Source of the DNA: Hydractinia symbiolongicarpus
Taxonomy: Eukaryota > Cnidaria > Hydrozoa > Anthoathecata > Hydractiniidae
Assembly: GCF_029227915.1 (NCBI RefSeq)
Contig: NC_079878.1
Coordinates: 14,692,001-14,756,000, forward strand
Reading direction: 5' to 3'
DNA: 64,000 nucleotides
A program made the position numbers and the translations under genes. A model generated the notes under the pieces. The model saw only the letters and a program-made list of their open reading frames with translations, made no database searches and was not told the DNA's origin. Below, one piece after another: positions 1-11,237 of the stretch. Numbering within the stretch: position 1 is the stretch's first letter; each line of letters starts with the position of its first letter.

Positions 1-1164
1 TGTTTGTTTGGTGTTTTGTTTTTTGTATATGGTGGTGGTCAGCATCTTTTCATAGCCGTAGACTAATAATGCTGGTCTCCTTACAGTGATAGCCTAATTT
101 TTTTTTGTAAATTGATGTTTATTTTACCTCTACCTTATGTATGCTATTACTGTAGAATAAATACTTCTTCTCTTATACCTAGCTATATATATGAGTTAAA
201 GAATATTACAATAAGGGGGATAATCCCAGCCATGTGAAGGAAGATACTAATTGTTGCCGTACCACAAAATAAGCATTAAAGACTCTAGGACTTCCCTAAG
301 TCATGGCTCCTCTTGGAAATATTAAACTGCGTATATCCCTCAATATTTGTGAGGCTAGTAGGCAATATGCTTATTTATCTATATGTATCTCTAACTACTT
401 AGCTTTTACTCTGTTCTGTCTTTTGACCTACATTTTTAGGAATGCATGTGTCTGGAATAGGTGGCTGGGAGTTACTGGGTTAATTAAAACCATGGAGTAC
501 CCCAATTTGGGGGGGGGGAGCATTTGGGATAGTTGATGGTGTAGCTAATTTAGATATTCAAATCATATATTTTGTAATAAATTGTCTTGGTTCCTCAGTA
601 AATACACACATATTAATAGAGACATTGTATTGTGAAACAATTTCTAGCATACAACATTTGCATGTAATGCAATTTGTAAATTTAGCGAACTGATCGGGAT
701 ACCAGATAAGAAAAGTAACATCATGAGGCAGGGCAGATAATGTGTGCTGCTAGTAATCATAACATGATAATCATACCAAAATGCTTGTCAAAGGGAAATA
801 GGGTAATACCATAGAGTATGCACGTTTTGGTTGCCACTCACAATAGTATATTCTAGCAGATTATACATTGTAAGCGGTTTTCAACGCATGCCTCAAGTCT
901 CTTCATGCATTATAGTACATTTTCAGTAATATTTATTTATCTATCACTAAAATAATAATTTATTAACTCATCTTATTAATTAGTCTAAGCAAATTGGATA
1001 CAGTGATATATGATGGTGGCAGGGTGGGTGGGTGGGAGCTTAAAATCTGAGGAACTCTAGTCTCTTACAGTGCTCTATGACTCAAAAATGGACTGTCTTG
1101 TGTGCCTGTATTGTAGGAAATGTAGGATATGCAGAGACATGTTGTCATATGGCAAGCAAGGCAA
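1..1164. other. Non-coding stretch with a G-quadruplex motif
   Basis: No coding region is supported; the open frames are short and show no recognisable domain. Sequence is AT-rich. The one clear local structure is four GGG runs separated by single T bases at 1022-1036, an ideal intramolecular G-quadruplex motif on the plus strand. The left edge of a Tigger element begins at 1165. Confidence 0.6.
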
Positions 1165-1434
1165 TACCGTAAATGTCCAAATAAACACCCCCCATCTTTT
1201 AAACGCCTCCCTCTAATAAACGCCCCCTTAAAATACGAAATATTTTATAAACACCCCCTATTTTTATAAGCCCCCTCTATTACATGCCCCCCTCGCAAGG
1301 GGCGTTTTATAGAAGCACTTTTAATAAACCCCTTAATAAATCCCTACTGGCAAATGGGTCAACCCGTATTATGTAATAGCTTATAGATGTAACAAGAGAA
1401 GGAAGAGAAACCAATTAATGATGAGAATTTTTTT

Positions 1435-1910
1435 TTAAGAAATTACAGGAAACTTCCGATATAAATACTTTTTTTGGTGAATAGGTTCCAAGGTTTTGTA
1501 AGTGTCCTTTCGTTGATGTAGCTGCTCGTCCAACACACATAAAATCCGTTTGGATTTGGTGATACAATCAAATTTACCAGGAACTACCAAACCAATTTCG
1601 AGCTTACGTTTACTCATCACTGTCACATTTATAAAGTTGTTTGGGTCAGCGTTCAAAAAATGATGAAGGAGACTTGATAATTCTATTGGGGCATGCCCAA
1701 CCAGTTCTGTTTCCCCATCCTTTTCTTTAAAAATTCCAATTGCAAACTTATCATTTTCCAAGGCTTCATCTCTACTGTCCGGTTATCAATCAGTTTTTCA
1801 TTTAAAACGGGAGTCCAGTTGGCTTTGTAAACATGATGCCCACGTATTAAACTTCTGTATTTTACCCTGTGAAGAAGCTGATATTTACCAAAAGACTCTA
1901 CTCTAGCCAT
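1435..1910 (-). pseudogene. HIRAN-like domain protein carried by the Tigger element (frameshifted)
   Basis: From ATG at 1908-1910 the minus strand encodes MARVESFGKY, then a segment with RGHHVYKANWTPVLNEKL. A frameshift near 1765 separates this from the rest, ENDKFAIGIFKE, ELVGHAPIELSSLLHHFL and further downstream residues, ending at 1435. The order (G-H-x-Y, W-T-P-x-L, an E-N-D-x-x-A-x-x-I step, then V-G-H and a following helix) resembles the HIRAN fold, a small DNA-binding domain known from HLTF/Rad5 and found beside transposases in some invertebrate genomes. It lies wholly inside the TIRs, so it belongs to the element or was captured by it. The frameshift makes it inactive in this copy. 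Function is inferred from resemblance only. Confidence 0.55.
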
Positions 1911-2045
1911 GTTAAAATCAAAGTCTTCACGTTTACTGGTAAATAAAAAGTTCAATGATTTATTTTCGAAACATTCGAATCTAAAACATGTTCGAATGTT
2001 GTAAACATTAAACCCGTTAAACATTCGAAACTTTCTTTCTCAAAG

Positions 2046-3496
2046 ATGGCTTCACAAGAAACATCCCACAAGGGACAGAAACGTAAATAAATTCCAGCAA
2101 AAGTGCTGCATTGAAATTCAAGATTGAGGTAAAAAGAGTACGAGAATGGCGTCAAAACAAGGAAAAAATTGTAGTTATGAAAGACAAACGTCAGAGGCTC
2201 GAGGGTGGTGGTAGAAAGTTAACTGACCAACAACTGGAGGATGATATTCTAAAATGGATACTAGAACGGCGTGGTAATATGCTTCGTGTTTCTCGTAAAC
2301 TCATCATGTTTAAAGCAAAGTCTATGTTTGACGAGACATGTGGAGAAAATAACAAATTGAAAGATTCGTTTATTGCAAGTCGTGGGTGGTTGCAGAAATT
2401 TATGGAAAGAAATCATCTCTCGTGCAGGTGAGCTCTACTTTGAACCAAAACGTTAATTTAGAACGGGTTTGCTGCTTACTAATACCTTTGTACTCATTTA
2501 AAAATACAGTGTTTTTCACGTTATACTGTATATATCAATTCCCTTACCGGAAAAATTTTAAGCTGGGTTTTTTTTGTATCAACTTTTACATACCTTCTTT
2601 TACAGACGGCGAACAACAATGGCCCAAAAAGACCCAGCGCAACTTATCAATAAGTTGCGCTGGGTCTTTTTGGGCCAAACCTGAATTTAATGAAAGCTGA
2701 ATTTAACTCTTCCAATATCATAGCCATGGATGAAACACCAGTTTAGGCAGATATGGTAAGCAGTACTACAGTCAACAAAACTGGTCAAAAAGATGTAATG
2801 CTCAAAACAACTGGTCATGAAAAGGTTCACGTTACTGTATGCCTAGCTGCCAAAGCAGACGGTATCAAATTGAAACCATATATCGTTTTTTCCAAAGCTA
2901 AACGAGAGTCAGCTGCATTAAATGAAGAGTTCAAAACAAAATGTATCGTTGCATTATCAGGCAATGGTTGGATGAACGAGGAACTTACGCTACAGTGGTG
3001 CAAACAAGTTGTTGGATCTTTCTCCTTCTGTAAAAGGCTTCTTGTGTGGGATACATTCGAAGCTCATATGACCGACGAGGTTAAAGTTTATTTAAGGTTT
3101 ATTTCTGATATGTACGATGAATGGTTGGCTAATGGTGTCCACCAATATACGGTAGGAGGAAACATGAAACAAGCCCCCCGACGCACAGTTGTAGAATGGA
3201 TTTTACGTGCTTGGGAAATGATAAAAAAAGATCTCATCATTGATTTATTTAAAGGTTGTGCCCTAAATCTACAAAAAGACGGGAGTGAAGGCAACAAGAT
3301 TCATTGCTTCAAAAGTACCCAACCTTGTTCTGCCGGTGCATCAGTTTTGGAAGACCAAACTAAGGTGGTAAATAATACCAATGCTAATGAAATTAACCCA
3401 TTCGAACCTACTGATTCTGACATCGAGGATGCGAATGATCCTGGTAATTTTCTAGATGAAGATGAAGAAGAAGATGATTTTTTAACTGTTGTGTAA
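2046..3496 (+). pseudogene. pogo/POGK-like transposase, inactivated
   Basis: The reading begins at ATG 2046 (MASQETSHKGQKRK) and shifts frame near 2086. It continues through a DNA-binding segment (KRVREWRQNKEK) and a CENP-B/Tc5-type HTH (GGGRKLTDQQLEDDILKWIL to GWLQKFMERNHLSCR). A GT-AG intron fits 2428-2605. The second exon begins RRTTMAQKDPAQLINKL and then hits a fold-back palindrome (2621-2676) that breaks the frame. The DDE domain follows. The first Asp motif reads MDETPV and then TAG where a Trp codon is expected (about 2728-2748). The second Asp is in LLVWDTFEAH (about 3040-3065). The stretch that should carry the third Asp is missing: VKVYLR runs directly into a C-terminal YDEWLANGVH block. 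The acidic C-terminus is intact to 3496. It is clearly dead: frameshift, nonsense codon, palindrome and loss of one catalytic residue. Confidence 0.8.
2621..2676. repeat. Perfect 27-bp inverted repeat with a 2-base loop
   Basis: Positions 2621-2647 are perfectly complementary to 2650-2676, with CA at 2648-2649 as the loop. The left arm is normal transposase coding sequence; the right arm replaces the expected codons and shifts the frame. This looks like a template-switch fold-back mutation rather than a MITE. Confidence 0.9.
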
Positions 3497-3620
3497 AAGA
3501 AATATAACTGAAATTAAATAAACACCTCCCTCTTTTAAACGCCTCCCTCTAATAAACGCCCCCCTCAAAACTCGGAAAATTAAATAAACCCCCTGGGCGC
3601 TTATTTGGAGATTTACGGTA

Positions 3621-4250
3621 CTCAAAGCAGATATAATCCAACATGGCCAACATTGGGTTTACTGAAATTAAGCCAGAGTAGTGCCTATTACTCTAAAGGA
3701 CAGCGAAAAGTTTTACTGAAGTCACCTAAATATTTATTTAGCTCTAATATCATACATTGCAGTGATGGAAATAATGTCCGGACATTAGACATGTCTTATC
3801 ATCAGTTAATAAATTTAACAAACTTAAAAAATTTCTTATTGTTTTCAAAAACTTTGATATTATGCTTGTTCCAAATTTACGAAAATAATGTGAAAGAAGT
3901 CAAATAAGAATCAGATACAAGCGTTGCTATTAAATGCAAATACAGAAAAAAAATATTTGGAAGTGTTCCTTCGTTCAAAATGAACATACGCGCACAAAAG
4001 AATTCATATGACATTATCTTTACTATTCAAAAGTATTGCATGATAATAAATTGCCTGTGATAACAATTATTAAGGGAGAGAAAATATATCTTTATCACTA
4101 AGTGTTATTTATAAACATAGATATCACGTGTTTATAGTTTTGTACCCAAAGTACCCAAAATTTATAAGACAAGAAAAAATTTGTAAAACAATTTCCATTC
4201 CATCGTGAAGTAACAACAATTTCAAATATGTCTTTCAAAGAAAAAAATTC
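3621..4250. other. Non-coding AT-rich stretch
   Basis: No domain or well-supported exon was recognised between the right end of the Tigger element and the hAT-like relic. The plus-strand frame over 3605-3907 has no recognisable motif. Confidence 0.5.
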
Positions 4251-4254
4251 CTAA

Positions 4255-6480
4255 AAGCAACAGGCAAAATAAGTTGAAGAAAGATCATGCATGGTTAAAG
4301 TTTATGTCCACAGAAATGAGATGTACGTTATGTTGCGAATGGAATGAGTCAATCAAGAAATCGAAGAATTATTCTGATGCATTTATTTCTGATTCCCATA
4401 GCTATTCTATATTTACACCAAAAGACCTACTTCGTTATTACAACATAAGTTAGCAGTGACACTCAACACCTTCCTAAAGACTCTGAGAATGAGCACGATA
4501 GTTTGGTTAAGTTCTTCGAAACAGCATATTTTATTGCTATCAAAGGACCTTTCACAGACTTTCCTGATCTCCTGGGGTTGGAACAGCTACATGGAGTTAA
4601 TTCAATAATTATAGATATAGTCATGTAAAAGTAATATCCAAACTAAAACGAGTGAACTTCATTACTGTGTTATGCAAAGTAGTACTAATTCTACAATCAT
4701 TGAAACAGAATGCATTTATATGGTTGTTTTTTTTATAATGATCACGTCCCAACTATTTCATTTTTCTTATCAATCTTGGTCATGAATGGCGTGCGATCGC
4801 ACGCGCATGCCTCCACACACGCCATGTGAAATTCAGGCGTGCTCTTTATCGCACGCCTTGTTCTACTTAGTACACACGCCAAGCAGAACTGAGATATTTT
4901 AGAGTAATCTCTTACCCAAACTTTACCCAATACATAATTGTTTTTCCGTGTTAAAATGTATCTCTAAAATGTATTTCTATTAAATACCCACCTTCATTAA
5001 AATTGCTGACGTGAGATACATTTTAAATGTTTTGCGTCGGCTTTGCGTAGACAATATTTTAAAAAATTTCGTCATTAACCTTGTATTGATCTCCTTAAGA
5101 CGATGACAAATGAAAATTAAGTACAATTCCTATTGACCTACCTTCCCGATGGTGTACTTCTTAAGTTAATAGTTCTGTCCCAACTAGCTCTCTATGTTTT
5201 AAGATAAACTGATTAGGAAGTAAGTTGTAAACATGCTATAAACTGAAGGTCAGGGCATCATTAAGTTGAATATCGCAGAAGTCACCGGTGACATGCTTCA
5301 AAAATGTGTCACAGGCACAGTTTAATGCAAAGCAAAACTGTACAGGAGACTCAATTGTTAGAGTCTTCGCACATCTCTTCTTACAAAACTGAGGGCAGGG
5401 CTGACTTCTTGCCTGCTGTGTCGTGTGGGAGACAGAACTTCTGGACTTCTTTTAATACGATATACAATTTTTTCGATTATTATTACTAAACATATCTGAT
5501 TTCTCTTTCCCCTTTTTAAAAAAGATTTTTTAAACTATATTTAACATGTTTTTTCTTTGGAATTATTACATCACGAGAACATTCGTCTAAAATATGTATT
5601 AAGGTACAGGACACCTAACCTCTCCCATGTTCTGGTTATATTTAACTTGCATGGGTGCGCACTCTTTTCGCAGCATTCTCTGTGACGATGAAGGTCAAAC
5701 TGACTTGTGGCATGGTTCCAAATGGTCTTCCGTCTTTCGTTCGAGTATCAGTGTGATGCACCAGCCAAGCATAAGAGTGTCTGCATGAAGGAAAGGGGCA
5801 GACTTTAATGTTCTCTATACCTTAAGTTCTTCATAATAACACCATTCATTTAAATTTAACAACAAAATTATATCGTCAACTATGCTTTAAAAACTCTGCG
5901 CTGCCACTCACCTAAATGTAATAATTGCACGCCAAAATCATAAGCTAGGCGTGCAATACTGAACGCAGGCCTGTATTAGTGTAGGTGTACGTACCACCGC
6001 ACGTGGGGGCAAATATTCATGACCTAGACTGCTTATTGAAAGCTCCTCTTAGTCAAGATGCATTAGGTGTAGAATCTAGTATTAGGGAAGCTTTTTCTCA
6101 AATAGAATCAGACGAATGGGTTTTGTTTGGCAAGTGATGGAGCTAGTGTGAACAGTGCCATAAAAGGGGCACTTATCATTTAGTTTCAAAATAGTGGTGT
6201 GGAATGGGTTGTCTTTGTATGGTGTCTGTTATATATGGTCCAGAATTGTCTTTAAAAAATAGCTTGTCTGAATACATGTGTAAGGTACATGAAAGCTTAA
6301 CAATTTTATTTCTTCTTAACAAAAAGTCAAGTCAAAAGCTTTGTGAACTAAAATAAATACATAACGTTTTAAAAAGCATCTATGATTCAAAAATAACCAA
6401 GGCCGTCCTTCCAAGCCAACAGCCTACACCATGTGCAGTATAAGTGATCTAGTTGATAAGTTTGGTTTACATCTTTAATA
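4255..6480 (+). pseudogene. ZNF862/hAT-like transposase relic, interrupted
   Basis: Three separated plus-strand blocks fit one hAT-type protein of the ZNF862 kind. First, around 4315-4400, a TTF/BED-like finger with RCTLCCEWNESIKKSKNYSD. Second, around 4490-4605, LVKFFETAYFIAIKGPFTDF and a following leucine-rich piece. Third, around 6118-6270, ASDGASVNSAIKGALI and GVEWVVFVWCL, the region just after a catalytic Asp in hAT proteins, followed near 6285-6460 by a helical block. Stops and frameshifts break all blocks. About 1.4 kb of unrelated DNA (4630-6030) lies between blocks two and three, including the 16-bp palindrome GCGTGCGATCGCACGC near 4789 and an inverted GCACGCC/GGCGTGC pair near 5930-5955. 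No TIRs were identified. Family assignment is by eye. Confidence 0.5.
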
Positions 6481-7225
6481 TCTTAAAATTTTACTTATTT
6501 TACAACAGAGGCTGGAAATTAAATCTTCAGATCTTAATTATATAGGGAGAAAAAATGTTGTGCAACAGTTTACTCTCACTTTAATTCTTTTACATCAGAA
6601 AAATTGAACATGATAGAGATCATTATAGCAAGAGTGTTTTGTTTGTTTGTTAATAATCAGCGGATAGTTTTAGTTTGAAAGACATTTTCAAAGGGTTTTT
6701 GTTGTTTAAAATAATAAGAAATTATTAAACCTGTTAATTAGTTATTAATTTTTAATTTAAATTCCCAGAGTAAAGGAGAATATAATATGCTGACCCCTAC
6801 AGTGCTTTGAATCGGTTTTGCCTACTTTATTTTGGTTGTAGGTTGGCAAACTTTCAGTACTTTGGATTCACATGGCTGGAAAAGTTCTTGTAGGTAAATA
6901 AATTGTGAAAAAACAGCAATTTTTGTATAAGTAATATGCCGTTTTCCTTGCGAGTGGTTAAATAAAACTTTTCTTTTTTTTGTAATGAGAAATAAAAAAA
7001 GTTTGACACTTTTTTAAAATCATGGCAATTTAACTCTTGTAACTAGAATTTTACACCTTAAAAACTTACAAAGATTCACATTGTATTGGCTAAATATGTT
7101 TACGTTTTCTCACATTCTCGGCGGTCACCGGGATAAAATATTTATTTTAAAGGCTGCTTAAGTCCCATGTATCCTTGCCATCCATAACCTTGTCGACTTA
7201 ATCACCATGGGGAATGTAAAAAAGG
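6481..7225. other. Non-coding stretch
   Basis: AT-rich sequence with no gene, RNA or clear repeat recognised. Confidence 0.5.
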
Positions 7226-7545
7226 TTGCCCAAGCTATTAAGAATTTATTTAGATAATCCAATAGAGTTTCCCTCTATGTCGAAAACCAAGGAGAACCAC
7301 CACATACTCAGTCATTTCAGAAGTTCGCTACCATCTGAATATAGCAGATGGAGTCATCATGATGGTCCATTGCATCATAGTACCCAAAGCTCTCAGGAAG
7401 CAAATCTTGGAACACCTTCATGCAGCTAACCAAAGTGTCAGTGGTATGAAATTCTGAGCCAATCACACGATGTATTGGTCTGGCATTGACACACAAATTA
7501 AGAACTTAAATGTCTACACACTACAACTTAAATGTCTACACATTG
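7226..7545 (+). mobile_element. Ty3/gypsy relic: integrase H2C2 zinc-binding region
   Basis: Between about 7340 and 7530 the plus strand, across frame changes and a stop, gives IIVPKALRKQILEHLHAANQ, then SVSGMKF and YWSGIDTQIKN. This is the usual run from the end of the RNase H tether into the H-x-H half of the integrase zinc finger in Ty3/gypsy retrotransposons. The Cys pair is missing: the reading is cut at about 7545, where LINE-type sequence begins. A 20-odd-base direct duplication (AACTTAAATGTCTACACA, near 7503 and 7525) sits at the break. The downstream integrase core in the same orientation is at 8820-9345. Confidence 0.6.
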
Positions 7546-7559
7546 GTTGGAACAATTAA

Positions 7560-8080
7560 CACCATGAGTACTATATTGATAACCACCTAGTTAAAGCTGT
7601 AGAAGTTGAAAAAGACCTTGGTGTGTATGTTAATGCAACTATGAGTTTTAGTAAGCAATGTGCAGAAGCTGTGTCAAAAGCAAACAGAACCTTGGGCGTC
7701 ATCAAACGAACATTCGAATGCAAAACCAAAAGCAACTTGTGTGTATTATACAAATCCTTAGTGAGACCTCATGTTGAATACAGCATACAATCCATGGACA
7801 CCATTCCTACAAAACGACGTTGATAACATAGAAATGGTCCAGAAAAGATTTACCAATATAATCACAGGTATTGGTCATCTACCATATGAAGAAAGACTAA
7901 ACACTGTATTTTGATGTCTCTGGAAATGAGGAGATTAACAGCTGACCCATAGAAGTATTTAAAATAATGAATGTGTATGAAAATTTGAACCCAAATGTCT
8001 TTTTCAAACTGTGTGAGAATCCACTGACAAGGGGACACTCAAAAAAGATATAAAAGCCTCATAGTAGGCTGGATAAAAGA
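7560..8080 (+). mobile_element. Non-LTR retrotransposon (CR1/L2-type RT C-terminus) fragment
   Basis: The plus strand encodes EVEKDLGVYVNATMSFSKQC, EAVSKANRTLGVIKRTFECK and LYKSLVRPHVEY, the conserved thumb/connection region after the reverse transcriptase palm in CR1/L2-like LINEs. Past about 7785 the frame breaks but matching pieces continue (VQKRF-like text and YEERLNT) to about 8050. It is 5' truncated and split by stops. It lies between two parts of the same-orientation gypsy relic, which suggests it inserted into that element. Confidence 0.7.
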
Positions 8081-8815
8081 AAATTTTCATTTGTTCAGGC
8101 CCTGAAATTTGCAGAAACGATCGTTTCGTTTCCGCGATGTTTCTGCCAATCAAATGAAGATGATAACGAAAAATCGTTTCCCCTGGACAATATTTTAAAT
8201 TATAATAATTTTACCAACAATCTTATTCCTACTTTCACCCTATTTCTCAAAGAACAAGAATTTTCAATGATTCGAAAGCTTCGTGTTTCTGTATAGTGTT
8301 GATGGGTCTCCCATTATGAATTAGTATACGCAAAAATGACAAAGGTACAAAACACTGTGACTGCATGAAAAAAATGCCCTGAGTTGTTGTGTCAGAAAAG
8401 GCCAGAATATTTTGAACATGAAGTATATTTCCAAACTTTCACTATGAAGTTCTTCTGTTGCTTTTGAGTGTTTTTAGATAATACAACTACTCATTGTCCA
8501 TTGATCTATGCTTAATGTTAACGTCGTTACCGTATCTAAAAAATGTTTTGATTGTTTCCGTTGGGTTTAAATCACGGTAACAACGGGTCGTTTGCCTAGA
8601 TTTCACAAATTTCCAAGCCTGTTGTCCCTCGAGTTATTAATGAATGAAACATTCTACCAGCGAAAACAATGTCTGCTATTCAATAAACAATTTTAAAAAC
8701 TTTATTCAACCACATTTCGAGACTGTTAGGGGGTTTTATACAAGTCAAAGAAAACTGCCTGCTCCAGTTCTAAAACAACTACCAATGTTACCCTACTAAA
8801 GATCATACCGGTGGA
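8081..8815. other. Non-coding stretch between relics
   Basis: No gene recognised. It may include the 3' tail of the LINE fragment and other old repeat sequence, but no end could be placed. Confidence 0.4.
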
Positions 8816-8819
8816 TCCG

Positions 8820-9345
8820 GTAAGTTAACTAAAGACAACTTTCTGCAGACTGTCTTCAACATGCTCCTAGTCGGCCAGCTAAACCGATAGTGCTCACTCC
8901 CTTTCAAGAATGACCTTTCCAACACATATGTATGACTACATCTGCATGCCAATGCAAATTTATCTGTAGTTGACTGCTTTAGTGGTTGGATTTGTGTGCA
9001 TGACTTTCCCACAGAAAGTGGAAACAACAACACACATATCTGCATACAGGAATTTATTTACCTCGTATGGAGCAGCCAAAGAAATCGCTGAGATGGTGCC
9101 ACTAAATTCTACGAATTTCTGCAGGCATGGAAAGTCAAGCCCCATATCTCCTTTGCATTATACCCACAATCTAATGGTTAAGGTGAACATTGAGTAAAGG
9201 CTACCTAAAGAATCATCCACAACAACCTATCCCCAAACAAATCAATTAAATTAGACAATGATCATGCTGCTCGTGCTATTCATCAGTACAGAAGTACTTC
9301 ATTACCTCATTAATTAGTCCAGCCCAAATCTTATTTACTGAAGTA
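8820..9345 (+). mobile_element. Ty3/gypsy relic: integrase catalytic core
   Basis: Plus-strand pieces in shifting frames read SRPAKPIVLTPF, VDCFSGWICVHDFPTESG (the segment after the first integrase Asp), YRNLFTSYGAAKEIA, then DGATKFYEFLQAWKVKP and FALYPQSNG, which corresponds to the second Asp and the conserved P-Q-S-N-G stretch before the Glu. Several stops and at least three frameshifts make it inactive. It continues the relic at 7226-7545; no LTR was found. Orientation is opposite to the gag-pol relic at 9620-10930, so two insertions or an inversion must be involved. Confidence 0.65.
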
Positions 9346-9619
9346 AATGTTGATTGTTTATTCCATTAGAGTTTCCCTTAGAGAATTCTTGATAAACAAT
9401 GTGCTATTTTTATTGAGTGGATTTTGGGGGGTGTTTTTTCAGATGTGGAAGGCAGGATTAATTTCTGGTCAATTTGACTGTTCCATTTTGTATCCTGAAG
9501 GTCGAATTTCAAATTTCCAACACTGCTACATGTTCAAATTTTTGAAGCCTTTATTGCTCAAATCTGTTTGCAGACAGGTTATATTTGACATGTCAAAAAA
9601 GTGAATGCCACTAATGATG

Positions 9620-10930
9620 TGATCTTTCCTATGGATACCTAAACATTTTTTTAAAGTTCTCATCCCAGTAAAATTTACAATTCAGTTTTATCAATTCCTG
9701 GAATGGTTCCATGGTAAGATACAGTGAATATGCCCAAGCCACCTGGTTTACTAACCGAAAACATGACCTTGCACCTGTAATGTCTATCAGGACCAAGACG
9801 TCTTTGATAGCACTAAGGACTGTAGCAGGAGGTGCTGGACCAGGTGTGGTGACAGAGAATCCTGTGAATTTGTTTCCGCAACAGAACTGGTTTACTAACT
9901 TTCCGCAACAGAACTGGTTTACTAACCTTGAACTTAGAAGCATTTACAACAGTTGTTTGCTCAAAGAGCTAAGTAGCCCCAAGTATGATAGAAAGCACTC
10001 AACTATTTTTAACTTAATTGATGAGTTTATCATACTGTCTAGTGTATGCATTCCCAACGGCTAGGTATCCCTGTCGCATTCCATGACAAAGGTATTTTCC
10101 CTATTCGGGGATGAAGATGGTAAGGGGTTGACTCTCTTTATCAAATTCGATTGCATGGTTTTCATCAACAGCATCAATTGCTAGGCTATTTAGGGCCCCA
10201 ACTCCTCCATATTTTGAGCCATTCTGAGTTGTGATGCGGGTTGTTTTATAATAAGAACATTGCAGAAAGTGCAGCTAACACATTTTTGACAATGGTTACT
10301 CAGCCTATGCCCCTGCCAAATTTGGAATTTCGGCAGCATACCAGCTGCATGGCACTGCTCTAGAGATGCTGTTTGACCATTTTGGAAAAGGATTGAAAAA
10401 CAGACCATTTTTCCAAATATTATTTCCAGGGTTGTAGGTTTGCACCTTTATCAGGAAAAATGTTCGCAGTGGTAGCTGAACCTTGGTGAGTACAGGTAGT
10501 GATAGGAGTGATGCCTGCTGGAATTTCTTGTATAGTGCTGGGTGAACTAGTGAACAGATCACTGGTTGGGTCATGGACATGTGCAATAAGAGTATTAGTA
10601 GGTGCTGTTTGACAGTATACAGTGGCAAAGTGGTTGGGTTGGTTGCAGAAGTCTTTCCCCAAGCTGGGTATTCAGCGGCACAATTGTTGGATTTGCGTTT
10701 TCTATGAGATGGTCTTCCACAACTATAGAACTGGTTTGTAACGACTGTTTGGGAGGGGCTTTTTGCTATGTGCGAAACGATTTGTTTTTGTTTCGTTGAC
10801 ACTTGCCTATAATTGAATTGCAAATCTGCTTGATCTCTTATGGCACCCTCAAAGGCTTCAGCATGTGTAACAGCATCATCTAGGGATTTCAGGTGATTGG
10901 CCTTAGCAAGTATGTGGATTTGAAGTACTT
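9620..10930 (-). mobile_element. Ty3/gypsy gag-pol relic (CCHC region and RT C-terminus)
   Basis: On the minus strand, near 10740-10620, the text CGRPSHRKRKSNNC, AWGK, CNQPNHFATVY resembles paired CCHC zinc knuckles of a gag or gag-pol junction. Further along, near 9860-9640, LVLIDITGARSCFRLVNQVA, MEPFQELIKLNC and FYWDENFKKMF match the C-terminal RT thumb, where a primer-grip-like segment leads into RNase H. The middle, which should hold protease and the RT active site, is largely deleted or unreadable. A 27-bp in-frame tandem duplication (9873-9926) lies in the RT part. Defective copy. Confidence 0.55.
9873..9926. repeat. Two tandem copies of a 27-bp unit
   Basis: The unit beginning TTTCCGCAACAGAACTGG is repeated exactly with a period of 27 bases inside the gypsy RT relic. 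On the minus strand it repeats LVNQFCCGK/N. Because 27 is a multiple of three it does not shift the frame. Confidence 0.85.
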
Positions 10931-11237
10931 CATTGTGTATCCCACTGATCTTCGATGCTTATTTGAGAAACAAGTCATTACCCGTGGAAAAAACCACAGG
11001 GTCGCCTGTCTTTAAATTACATGCCATTTTGCGTACACAAAACAAAATCACGCCATCAACAAGCTTATTTAAATGGGCTTAAAACAGATCCTTTACTCAT
11101 CTAGTTCGGTGTCCTTAGAAAGTTTTAAACTTTCTCAACTTTGTTCTGAAATATCACTGCCTGGTGTGCTTCATTTAAACAAAACGATCAAACCACAGCT
11201 CAACTAGGATCATGTGAGTTGTTTTTTAAAAAGTTGT

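Larger units (their letters stand above)
1165..3620 (+). mobile_element. Tigger/pogo-like DNA transposon with TIRs, TA target duplication and two divergent ORFs
   Basis: The left end reads TACCGTAAATGTCCAAATAA (1165-1184) and the right end, read in reverse complement from 3620, reads TACCGTAAATCTCCAAATAA, so the TIRs match with one difference in the first 20 bases and are flanked by TA as expected for the Tc1/mariner-pogo group. Subterminal DNA at both ends carries C-rich AATAAACGCCCCC-type repeats (about 1177-1310 and 3516-3600). Inside are a broken pogo/POGK-like transposase on the plus strand (2046-3496) and a broken HIRAN-like ORF on the minus strand (1910-1435). Their start codons are 135 bp apart in a shared upstream stretch that contains three ACATTCGAA-like boxes (about 1970-2035). 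The copy is defective. Confidence 0.8.
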
